Origin: Pachyseris speciosa
Taxonomy: Eukaryota > Cnidaria > Anthozoa > Scleractinia > Pachyseridae
Length of the DNA stretch: 64,000 nucleotides
Direction: 5' to 3'
Assembly: GCA_016490735.1 (NCBI GenBank)
Contig: JAEMWC010001450.1
Location: 30,001-94,000, forward strand
This document shows, one piece after another, positions 26,238 through 38,811 of this stretch. The position numbers and the translations under genes were made by a program. Every line of letters starts with the position of its first letter. The first letter of the stretch is position 1. The notes under the pieces are model-generated. The model was not told the DNA's origin. It did not search any database and saw only the letters and a list, made by a program, of their open reading frames with translations.

Positions 26238-26245
26238 GCCATCTT
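26238..26245 (-). promoter_or_regulatory. YY1-like motif upstream of the FHIP1-like start
   Basis: AAGATGGC on the minus strand, about 60 bases 5' of the ATG. The same motif sits about 120 bases upstream of the RING ligase ATG and at the ZCCHC10 start. In other animals it marks YY1-bound promoters. Its role here is inferred only. Confidence 0.35.
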
Positions 26246-26951
26246 GAATCTAACATGGCGACACAACATCCGACAGGATGATTGACAGCAAAACAATAGC
26301 AAGCCAATTTTATCGCTGTTCTAATATATTTGAGGTATTTTGTACGTAATAGACCTTTCTAAATAATTTCTAGGCGTAGAGTTAGCTTTTGCCTTTTAGA
26401 AACATTGAGAAAAAGATGCAAGATTTGTTTTAGTTACCTGTTATCGGAATTTTTATTGCGACTAGAGATCGCCAAGCGTAGCAGCACCACTCCGGATAGA
26501 TGTAAGTCATGTAAAATTAATATATTCAAGTCATATACTGTATTTGAAATGCAGGTGAAAGATGAAGGATGTGATGGATCACCGCAGTTGCCGACTCAAC
26601 TCTTATTAGAAGTTGTGAAAAGTACCTTGGAAAGAAAAAAAGGTGAATCAAGTTTCCACTCACAAATTAAGCCAACCAGGAACCGGAAACTGGCGTGGAG
26701 TACGGGAATAAGGAAACATGCAGGGCAGGAATCTTCTACATCTACAGTATTAATCTATAACGATTTCCCATTACATAGATGTGGTCAGCTGAAACTCACA
26801 GCATTTACATGGTACATAACAAGTAGAAGTTAGACAATACAGATAAGTAAGTAACCCATTCTACCACAGTCTTGTTGCAGAAGATTAGATAGCCAAATTA
26901 CTTACGGCTCGTTTGAAGCCATCATCGGATTCAATCACGGAATCACTTAAA
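26246..26951. other. Upstream of the FHIP1-like gene
   Basis: A 142-codon plus-strand frame exists (26405-26833), but it has no recognisable domain and no splice context, so I do not call a gene. Confidence 0.35.
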
Positions 26952-27366
26952 CAGGGGCACCCAACGACACATTTCGGTAGATATCTGTTCGGTGGAGGGC
27001 AATTCGCCTAGGTCTTTCGGCGTCGATTAAAGAGTACACTCGGATTTTCGTAACTAAAACGTGGCCTAAAAGATTCGCAATTGGGAAAACATAGCACTGA
27101 GGTTTTCGGAAAGGTCGTAATTGCTGTTTTTGACAGTCAAAAACGTCACCTAGCACATTCGGAAAGAAAATCAGTGTTCCCCAGAAAGATCATTTCAGCT
27201 TGCATTTTCTCAAAGAAAGATTTTGTTCCCTAACATTTTCGGGTAATTAGGGAATCCGAAAGATGAACTTCTTCTAGCTTATGAAAACATCACTTTAAAC
27301 AGACTTCAAACATGTATAAAATGTTCGATTGAGGCCTAAAACTGCTGTTTAAAAGTAAAAACTAAA

Positions 27367-27403
27367 ATCCAAGCTTTCGCCGATCAACGGCATCATCAGG
27401 GAT
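27367..27403 (-). ncRNA. Hammerhead-like motif of the 27-kb PLE
   Basis: Minus strand: ATCC, CTGATGA, one extra T, GCCG TTGAT CGGC, GAA, AGCT, T, GGAT. Helix III is the palindrome AGCT and the cleavage position would be CTT, which obeys the NUH rule. Helix I is only four pairs. The extra base before helix II is non-canonical. Confidence 0.5.
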
Positions 27404-27524
27404 GAGAAAATATTCCGCGCGTGCTATATATATGCAAAGAAGGTGTAGGGTGAAATGTGTAAAAGATGTGACGTGTGTATGCAAGCTATAGAAATAAACT
27501 GTGAGTAGAATACAAAGCTCTAAA

Positions 27525-27850
27525 GCCGCGGCTACACGAGCGATTTTTTTGCTTGCGATGGTGATGCGATTTTTTGTAAAATTGTCGCGTCGCCGGCGCG
27601 CGATGAAAATCACCCGTGTAGCCACCCTCGCACAAGTGATGCGACAGCTCAAAAAATCGCAGAAAAAGAATCGCGAAAAGTTAAACTCATTCAATTTCTC
27701 GCGATTTTTTTTCTTGCGACTTTTTACCTGTTGCGTTGCCAGTTCAAGGGTGGCTACACTTGCGATTTTCATCGCGCGCTGGTGACGCGACAAAATTGAA
27801 AATATCGCATCACCGGCGCGAGCGAAAAATCGCTCGTGTAGCCGCGGCCT
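27525..27850. mobile_element. MITE with CCGCGGCTACACGAGCGA ends
   Basis: Left ccgcggctacacgagcgatt and right tcgctcgtgtagccgcgg are near-perfect inverted ends flanked by TAA. Sub-repeats of 'gcgatttttt' and 'aaaaatcgc' fill the interior and create open frames on both strands that are not genes. It is nested in the 27-kb PLE. Confidence 0.75.
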
Positions 27851-27989
27851 AATGATGGAGTGTCTCTAAACAAAGGACCTCTAAAAGCGCTAGGAATAAA
27901 ATAGAATATAAAAAAAAAAAGGTCTACGAATTCAGTACATTCTTCTCGGGAATTGAGTGTGGGCTTGTACTTTCTAATATAAAATGCTT

Positions 27990-28832
27990 CTTAGAGGCGT
28001 AGATTAGCGGGGTCGTTTTCATTCATGATTATCTTGACCTCAATGCCTTTGCAGTTCTGGCAGGAATGGATGTGTTTTTTTAACAGAGGAGTTTGCGTTA
28101 TTGATATGTTCTCTCACGCGGTCATGGATGAAGCGTGTGGTGCTACCAATGTATTGTTGACCGCAGCTGTTACGCGTGAGCTGGTATACTGCATTTCTTC
28201 GTAGACATAATCCGGTGTTAGAGATAGGGCATTTGTCTCTTGTGCACTTGCGCTCCGTGGGGGTGTGGGATAGGGCTTGTCTGAGGGTGTGGGATTTGTG
28301 GGCAATGCGTACTGGGATGTTTTCTTTTCTGAAATGTTAGTGATCCTGTGATTGAGTCGTTCAGACATGTAGGGAATCTTAAGATATGACCATTCTGTGC
28401 TGCTAGGTTGGGGTCTCGTTGAGGATTTTGTGGGCGTTTTGTATGCTCTATTCTGTCCTCTGGATAACCGTTGAGGCGAAGGATGTCATCGAATGTGTTT
28501 AGGTGTTGTTTGGCAGATGTATTTGAGGAGCATCTGTCCTTGATGCGTTTTCGCTCGTTGCGAATGAAGTTGAGTTTGGATTTGATTGGCATAGCTGACT
28601 GATGGTGGACGAATAGTGGTTTCTTGGGTGGTTTCTTGTAGAATTCAAAAGAGCTGGTGCCATCTTTGGATATGGTGACTTTGAAATCGAGTAAAGACAA
28701 TGACAAGCCATTCGACGTTGTTTTTGGTTTTTCAATTTCGAATTTCAAATTAGGGTGCACATTGCTTATAACGTCGTGGAAGTGGTCAGCTGTTTCTTCA
28801 TTAGTTGTTTGGAGATAGATATCGTCAAACAC
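27990..28832 (-). pseudogene. PLE RT C-terminal part and GIY-YIG endonuclease
   Basis: The minus-strand frame starts just at RT motif C (VVFDDIYL, the FxDD form), with the upstream RT lost by 5' truncation. It continues with DFKVTISKDG and a basic linker (KLNFIRNERKRIKDR). After a frame change it runs into the GIY-YIG region, readable as CGQQYIGSTTRFIHDRVREH. Frame changes show it is dead. It differs clearly from the 14-17 kb PLE, so it is a separate lineage. Confidence 0.82.
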
Positions 28833-29104
28833 GACTTCAAACACCATAAGGTACTTAAAAATACCTTACTACAGCCTTTGGTTTATTTGGCTCGTTGGGT
28901 GCCCCTGCTTCAATTATTCCAATCCTTAATTTTTTTATAAGCAACGGTTTAGCAAAACATACACAAGTAACTGAAAATTAGCGATGTAAAAGAACAACGT
29001 TTCGGTGACATCGTGAAACCATTTTCAAGTTAAAATGCCTTAAACTAAACTGTCAGAAAATTATTCGCTGAAGATTAACATACTTCTTAATTAAATATGC
29101 AATG

Positions 29105-29895
29105 TCACGCAAATAGTTTTGCTTGAATTGAGTCCGACTGGACATTGAGAGGTGGTGTTAATTCTCTAATTAGCAGCATTTCATGCACTAAACAATCGAA
29201 CTTATTCATACACTTCTTGAGAACGGAAAAATGTCTGTCAAGGTTTTTCGGGACAATACAGTGTTCGTTAGTGAAGTGTTTGCCAATGGAAGAGTTCGGC
29301 CGCACGTTGGTGCAAGTGCCTGAGAGTATAGCCTACATAACTTGCATCGCACAAGTCACATTGAAATTTATAAATTACACGTTGTTGGTTAACAATAGGC
29401 GGTTTCTTCTCTTGCACTTTTATCTCTCGTTGGATCTTATTGCTGACAAAAACCGGTTGAATGACTGTGTGGGTCTTCAGGCTCAGGTCTTTCGGCTGTT
29501 TGCGGACTAAGTCTGCCGAATCCTGGTCTTTGAAGGGCAGGACTATTCGGACCGTTGGGTTCTCTTTTGGGGCAGGTATTGGTTGCGGGTCTTCAACTTG
29601 CGAGACAATGAATATCATCGCGTCGCTTCAACTGGTTGATGGCATTGAGGAGTGATTTGGGGGGCTTAGGGCCTCTCAGTCGGTGGATGTAGTTAAGTGC
29701 TACAGATCGCAGGGTTGCAGCAGAAAGCTCTTTGAGGTCATCAGGCAGGTTGGGCTCGAGCCTCCAGTACGCTTTTTCGAAGCTGGCCTTTACTTCAGTG
29801 GAGGATACCCGTTGCGGGAAGGTAAACTTTAAGCCACGACAAAGGACCAATTTTTGAAAGAAGAACTGATAGGACTGATAAGCCCCCCAAATCAC
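29105..29895 (-). pseudogene. PLE N-terminal domain joined to GIY-YIG, RT deleted
   Basis: Frames 29895-29593, 29618-29268 and 29305-29105 follow one another. They give an N-terminal block (PQRVSSTEVKASFEKAYWRL), then CDLCDASYVGYTLRHLHQR (GIY-YIG), then FTNEHCIVPKNLDRHFSVL. At least two frame changes are needed to join them. Confidence 0.72.
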
Positions 29896-29897
29896 TC

Positions 29898-30420
29898 ATC
29901 TAAGCCATCAAACAGTTGAAGCGACGCGATGATATTGTTATCACAAAGCCAGACAAAGGTTCGGGAGTTGTTGTCATGGATAAGCGAGAATAGCTACGCT
30001 TGTTATCAGAGGCATCCATAAATGACGCAACCAAATTCAGAGTGGTTGATCCAGAGAGGCCGAATACTAGAGGCAGACCACCGAAACAGTACCACCCACT
30101 CCTTCAAAAGGAGAAAGAGCCACAATCCATTGTACGTAGAATTCTACCAAAGTTGATAGCGGATTCCGTGTGCCCCACAGGCTCCCGGCTAGCACACCTG
30201 TATGGGTTGCCTAAGACCCACAAAGAACGCCTGGCTATGCGTCCCATCCTATCTGCCACACAGACGTACAACTATGGATTGGCGAAATGGTTAGAGGAGA
30301 AATAGCAGCCCTTATCCTATAACCAGTACACCATAACTGACGCACTGACGCACGATAAAAACGAAAAAACAAAGATTCTGCCACAGGAGTTTGCAGGAGT
30401 GGAGTTTGAGGAGTTTGAGA
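29898..30420 (+). pseudogene. PLE reverse transcriptase fragment
   Basis: The RT opens with KPDKGSGVVVMDKRE, a stop, then RLLSEASINDATKFRVV and YGLPKTHKERLAMRPILSA. A stop after WLEEK is followed by in-frame relics (PLSYNQYTITDALTH). Catalytic motifs A-C are lost. Confidence 0.72.
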
Positions 30421-30908
30421 GGAGTTCCAGCACCCGGCAGATAGCCTGACTTCTGGCTGTATACTTATTCAGGCACCGCGCAGGGGGAGGGGCTTTCAAA
30501 CAGTACAGTGTCTCGAGGGCAATCTTGTGTTGAGTTGAGCTTTGTGGATACGTTACTAATTGACAGTTATGATTTGTTAAGCGAAAAAGTAATTAAATTC
30601 TTGTCTTAAAACACTGCTTTTTGTTGCTGAAAGTATCTTTTTCACTACACCATGTTAGTTTTAAATGCATTTCCAGCCATTTCAGGACTTTCATTTAAAA
30701 ATTTTCCTGGGGAGCATGCGACGAAAACCACTAACAGCTGACTGCTGATAACGCTTAAGACTTTTAATAAATTATTATACTTTAGTTCAAAACTCGAAGT
30801 AATTCAGCATTCTTTCTACTTTGTTCATCATTTTTAATAAGCAAAAAGGTACACGGCTGTACACGACTAGTTGTGGAACTGAATAAAAGACTAATCAAGT
30901 AGAGTCGG

Positions 30909-31448
30909 TTATTCTGCAAGATTTTTCTTGAGTGCAACAAGTTTGGTTTTCAGTATTTCTATATCTGCAACTAGAGTGGAGTAACTGCCGTCGTTAAAAG
31001 AATCTACCGAGCTTTCTCTTGTTGGTGCAGCCTCAAAGGTAGCTTCCCTCTGTAATCGCAGCGATTCTTGCAAAGAATCGTCACCATCATCATCGCTATC
31101 ATCTATTACTATTACTTCCTTGAAGTTTCCTTCAGAGCAGCAAGGTATTTGCTTGTTTAAATCTTCAGTTTTTTCTCTGTCACATCCGTTGCTTAAAAGT
31201 TCTCGCAGCCTCAACATCAAGGCCTTTATGTCTTCCAAGTCGCTACCAACAGTCTTGAACACATTCTGCAGCATTGTTAGTTTCTTGTTTATGTTCAGTT
31301 CTTCGGATTCGGGTTGCGCGTTACCCGAATCATTCTCATTTTCCAGTTCTGATTGTAAGACGAACGGACTTTGATGCTCGCTTTTGTCCCAGGTTTCATT
31401 GTCCCGCATCTCCTCTGAGGCAGTGTCATGCTTCTCTTCAAGAGACAT
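30909..31448 (-). CDS. Small acidic protein with SUMO-interaction-like motif
   Basis: A 179-codon uninterrupted frame, starting at the ATG that reads MSLEEKHDTASEEM. An in-frame ATG 27 codons upstream is less likely, because the extension is hydrophobic and unlike the rest. Residues about 53-86 (LTMLQNVFKTVG ... LMLRLREL) and 157-178 (LVADIEILKTKLVALKKNL) look like amphipathic helices or coiled coil. Residues 112-120, VIVIDDSDD, match the classical SUMO-interaction motif. I do not recognise the family. It could be a single-exon gene or the last exon of a longer one. Nuclear role inferred from the motif only. Confidence 0.55.
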   Translation of the reverse strand: MSLEEKHDTASEEMRDNETWDKSEHQSPFVLQSELENENDSGNAQPESEELNINKKLTMLQNVFKTVGSDLEDIKALMLRLRELLSNGCDREKTEDLNKQIPCCSEGNFKEVIVIDDSDDDGDDSLQESLRLQREATFEAAPTRESSVDSFNDGSYSTLVADIEILKTKLVALKKNLAE

Positions 31449-32153
31449 AGTAAAATCCGAATGTCCAAAGTTCAGAAGGCAAGCTATCGGCAAATAAGCA
31501 ATTTCAATTTTCGATGGACAACGCAACAAAGAACACTTAAATTACGTCATCTGATCTGCACGCGCCGTCATACAAGGCAAACTTGGTTCATGGGCGAGGA
31601 GGATTGGGTCTTCTAAAACTTTGAGTTATTACTGTGATATAGTAACTTCTAATAGTAGGATCTATAAAACACCAAACCAAACTTTTGAAAACCTGCCAAG
31701 CATTATTTTTGCAACTTTTTTGCGTATTTTTCTGACAACATACTCAAAAAACTGACTAGTGGCAAGTTACCGCAATCTTTAATATAACTCGCTGGTTCAA
31801 AGTTTTCGTAACGATCCTGGCAACACTGCAAGAAATATTTTCGCTGCGAAGGATGATAAGCCAGGCAACCTTTCGCGCAACGCGTCTCAAATTGCGAAAT
31901 TGTAACTTGTCTCAAAATTTAGAAACAAGTTGCACGAAGAGTGACTGGAAACAACTGACAGCATACACAGACTTGACTCCAGGGGGCTTTATCGTCTTTC
32001 ACGAAACTGTAAAGCTTGTGGGATGTGGCTGGAGTGACAAGGATACTTCACAAATTAATGTGATCAAGTAAGCTAAAGCCACTCTAAGGGCACTAAGGCC
32101 ACAAGGTAGCAGGCATTACCCCTTAAATCTACCAAAGCAAAGATTGATCCCAA

Positions 32154-32218
32154 GCATTAGCAGCCATGGACAGCTGTTTCGGCCTTGTTAGGCCTCATCA
32201 GCATGGCATAGCTAATGC
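32154..32218 (-). ncRNA. Canonical hammerhead ribozyme, left arm
   Basis: Minus strand: helix I GCATTAGC ... GCCATG, core CTGATGA, helix II GGCCT AACA AGGCC, GAA, helix III palindrome ACAGCTGT, cleavage C (GTC triplet), then CATGGC ... GCTAATGC closing helix I. All conserved core positions are present with no extra base before helix II. The very short helix III suggests it works as a dimer, as described for retrozyme hammerheads. Confidence 0.85.
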
Positions 32219-32290
32219 TCAGGCTCAAGTACCCACATATCAATATATTCATATCAATTGTTTTATTGATATGTGGGTACTTGAGCCTGA

Positions 32291-32355
32291 GCATTAGCTA
32301 TGCCATGCTGATGAGGCCTAACAAGGCCGAAACAGCTGTCCATGGCTGCTAATGC
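32291..32355 (+). ncRNA. Canonical hammerhead ribozyme, right arm
   Basis: Same sequence as the minus-strand copy at 32154-32218, here on the plus strand. Core CTGATGA, GAAAC and the GTC triplet are intact, and helices I and II pair fully. Confidence 0.85.
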
Positions 32356-32479
32356 TTGGGATCAATCTTTGCTTTGGTAGATTTAAGGGGTAATGCCCGC
32401 TACCTTGTGGCCTTAGTGCCCTTAGAGTGGCTTCAGCTTACTTGATCACATTAATTTGTGAAGTATCCTTTTCACGAAA

Positions 32480-33252
32480 GTGATCAGATTGGGGATAGAC
32501 CAGCAATATATATTCAGATACAGGTAAAGCTGGGGTCAAGTTTCTATAAACTGCACAGTTTACATTGTATAGTTACTCTCGTTTTCATTTTACTCAGTTC
32601 TGCATCTTATAAGAAAGTGCTGAAACTAAAGGCCTCCTTTTTCTCTCAATCAACAGACGAAAATATATTTTACTTTAATCCTTAAAAACTTAGACCCAAG
32701 TCCGTTCAACTTTTCAGAAACGTTCAAACTCCGAAGTTGACCCAATATATTCATGCATTGATCAGTGTCTTAGTCATCTTACCGGTAACTTGGCGACAAA
32801 TTAAATACAAACGTTAGATGTTTTTGCACCTTTTGGGTGCAACAGAAAATCTGCAAACACAAGGGTTGAAAAATTATTAGAGCCGGTAGTTTTAAAAGCT
32901 TGTAATATAAAAACTGACTTAGTTTATAATGTAAAAGTCTGCATACAGTGGGTGATGAGCTTACGCTCAACATAACGTCATTCTTTTGATAGTTACACTG
33001 GGCACTGTAACCAACATAACTGCAACTTTTCACAGATGCTCCACTTGGAACTAGTACAGTGCTGAGGTGTGGGTCCTTCCCAGAAAGTAGCACTCCTCAT
33101 CACAAGTGCTTTTTTGCAGATGCATCTTACTCTTGGTATTTGTTGGCAAATAATATTAATAAAATGCTGAGGCAGCCAAGCAAAATGCAACTACCGGAGC
33201 TGTTGTAATGCTATACTGATGTGAACAGCTTGGTAAGCCTCAATCAGAACCT
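32480..33252. other. 3' flank of ZCCHC10
   Basis: No gene or named repeat is recognised. Part of it is presumably the ZCCHC10 3' UTR. Confidence 0.35.
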
Positions 33253-37197
<3,945 letters not shown>

Positions 37198-37297
37198 CTT
37201 CGTCTGAAGCTTCTACCCAGGCTCTCTGTTCTAATAAGGACACTTGTCCCCAGATCATCGAAGACATGACATATGATAGCTCCCAGCAGGCTCCCCA

Positions 37298-37440
37298 GCT
37301 GTCTTGTCAGCTCAGTTGGTAGAGCACAAAGGGGACATCAGTGCAACGGTACAGAGCACTGCACCGGTATCGCAGAGGTCGTGGGTTAGAATCCTGTACA
37401 AGCTTGAATTTTCTTCAGGCTTTTACACTGAAATATTTAA
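37298..37440 (+). mobile_element. tRNA-derived SINE
   Basis: 'tcagctcagttggtagagca' matches a tRNA D-arm/A box, and 'gtcgtgggttagaatcc' is the B box. An 'agcttgaattttcttcaggct' hairpin follows. The head is tRNA-like but lacks an acceptor stem, so it is a SINE. Confidence 0.72.
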
Positions 37441-37474
37441 CTGTGATGAAGTGATGACGTCACAAAAACTAAAT

Positions 37475-37697
37475 TTGTCAAAATTATGGGATTTGTTCGC
37501 ATAAATAAAAAAAACATACTTGCCAAAAATCGGCATTTTTGTACAGTTTGAGAGCGAGATATTAGCACTGTTATGCTCTGCTGACTTCATGCAAATCCTT
37601 CTAAATTTTGCATGCTGATTCTTGGCAAGTTGGCATTTTTTATCTTGCTCTTTCTGAAAAATTATCTCATCAAATCCCATAATAATTATTTCAAACT
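37475..37697. repeat. Inverted-repeat unit
   Basis: 'caaaattatgggatttg' and 'caaatcccataataattt', with an inner pair 'acttgccaaaaatcggcat'/'cttggcaagttggcat', form a long imperfect hairpin about 220 bp across. Probably a MITE. Confidence 0.5.
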
Positions 37698-38032
37698 TCA
37701 AATATTTGTAATGTACACTTCAGGGCTCTATTGCTCTGTATTTATCTGGGAGGGGGGTGTACTTGACCAATGTTTGCATACAGGGCTGTGCCAATGCAGG
37801 TTGAAACCCTGACCCTGTTGAGGTGTAAGACAATGCTCTAGCTCTATTTTAAGACAACAACAACAACAACAACACCTTTATTCGCCTTGTACTTAATTAC
37901 ATACATATATAAATAGAGAAAAGATAATATTTGTTTGTACTTAATAAAGCCTGGAGCTGAACTAAATTTAATCAATGATCAATGGCAATTGAAGACAACT
38001 GATATCAATTGATGCCAATTAATTGATTGATA

Positions 38033-38108
<76 letters not shown>

Positions 38109-38348
38109 CACTTTATTTAAGTCTCAAATCTATTTAATTGGGGGGACTAAATCAAATCAACTCTATATAAATCAAATCAAATGTTGGTTTTTGGGGAGAG
38201 GGGAAAAACTGGAGTACCCAGAGAAAAACCTCTCGGAGCAGAGTAGGGAACCAACAAATCCAGCCCACTTATGACAACGAGTCTGGGAATCAAACCTGGG
38301 CCACATTGGTGGAAGGCGAGCACTCTCACCACTACGCCAACCCTGCTC
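38033..38348 (-). mobile_element. tRNA-derived SINE with (AAT/CTA)n tail
   Basis: On the minus strand: 'gcagggttggcgtagtggtg', 'gagtgctcgccttccaccaa', a 'ggtttgattccc' B box, then a body with 'ctccgagaggtttttctc' and 'aacatttgatttgattt', then 'cacttt...' and a trinucleotide tail. The copy at 48257-48560 is the same family in the other orientation. Confidence 0.85.
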
Positions 38349-38534
38349 CCCAAATATAATTGATGACTAATCGATTGTCCAGGTGTTATCTTTGATTATC
38401 AATACCAATTGATTAATTGGCATCGATTGCCATCACTTTTCCAATCATTAACAGCTGTTGCTGTTATCAAGGTGTGCTTACATGTGTTATCTTCCACTGT
38501 ACTACTTATGTCATGTATGGTTTGGATATGATTA

Positions 38535-38811
38535 ACATTCACTCACACACTCGCACACACACTCACTTGGTCGCCTGAATGCGGGCAACCACTAGATCTT
38601 TCCACAGCCTCTTATCAGCCATCAGTGCAGCAATTTCACACGCATCGAATGCCCCAGTATCCCTCTTAAGAGTGTCAATATAGGTAGTTTTCGGTCTTCC
38701 TCTCCCGCGATGACCATGAGTGGGTTCCCATAGGACTAATTTCTGGGTACTTAGCTCTGGATGGCGATAACAGTGTCCCGCAAGTTGTAGTCTACGAGAG
38801 GCGATTAACAT
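38535..38811 (-). pseudogene. Non-LTR retrotransposon C-terminal fragment
   Basis: RRLQLAGHCYRHPELSTQKL and GRGRPKTTYIDTLKRDTG are characteristic of LINE ORF2 ends, with the conserved basic 'RGRPKTTYIDTL' block. The frame opens at about 38811 without upstream RT, so it is 5'-truncated. A CA-rich run (38540-38565) lies at its 3' end. Confidence 0.75.

Larger units (their letters stand above)
27313..28832 (-). mobile_element. 5'-truncated Penelope-like element
   Basis: The element is bounded by the 11-bp duplication gacttcaaaca. The uninterrupted target can be read in the related MITE at 48.8 kb, confirming the boundaries. It encodes the end of an RT and a GIY-YIG domain on the minus strand, ends in a hammerhead-like motif and carries an inserted MITE (27525-27850). 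It has no inverted partner arm, unlike the element at 14332-17457. Confidence 0.88.
26952..28907. mobile_element. CAGGGGCACC TIR element, copy 1, split by a PLE
   Basis: Ends caggggcacccaacg and cgttgggtgcccctg. Flanks cttaaa and cttcaa are a 6-bp duplication with one change. The interior matches the intact copy at 48811-49249 in opposite orientation. A PLE with its own 11-bp duplication (27302-27312, 28833-28843) is inserted in it. No transposase is visible, so it is non-autonomous. Confidence 0.85.
28950..30500. mobile_element. Rearranged Penelope-like element with internal RT deletion
   Basis: Two PLE pieces lie head to head. The minus piece (about 28950-29895) encodes the N-terminal domain to LKRRDDI and then jumps to the GIY-YIG domain, with the entire RT missing. 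The plus piece (from about 29898) starts with the same LKRRDDI block and continues into RT (VITKPDKGSGVVV, YGLPKTHKERLAMRPILSA). Together they cover both halves, but each is broken. A degenerate hammerhead-like sequence (TTGAAAA ... CCGAAACGT) lies near 29000-29030 on the minus strand. Confidence 0.75.
32007..32469. mobile_element. Palindromic element with a hammerhead on each strand
   Basis: A unique 34-base left end (ending ggctggagtgacaa) is followed by two inverted arms of about 205 bp (32041-32245 and 32264-32468) around an 18-bp spacer. Each arm holds a complete hammerhead. It shares arm ends and unique left end with 12941-13291 and has a 10-bp TSD. No coding capacity. Metazoan retrozymes and non-autonomous PLEs are the closest known categories. 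Confidence 0.82.
31998..32479. repeat. 10-bp target duplication around the 32-kb hammerhead element
   Basis: tttcacgaaa occurs immediately left of the element (31997-32006) and immediately right (32470-32479). This defines the insertion boundaries and separates element from target. Confidence 0.7.

Noticed and set aside
26405..26833. 142-codon plus-strand open frame upstream of the FHIP1-like gene
   Set aside because: No recognisable domain, no splice context, and the composition matches the surrounding non-coding DNA.
27362..27793. 143-codon minus-strand and 94-codon plus-strand frames
   Set aside because: Both are produced by a palindromic MITE and the PLE end.
37298..37400. Candidate tRNA gene
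   Set aside because: A and B boxes are present but there is no acceptor stem; a SINE body follows.
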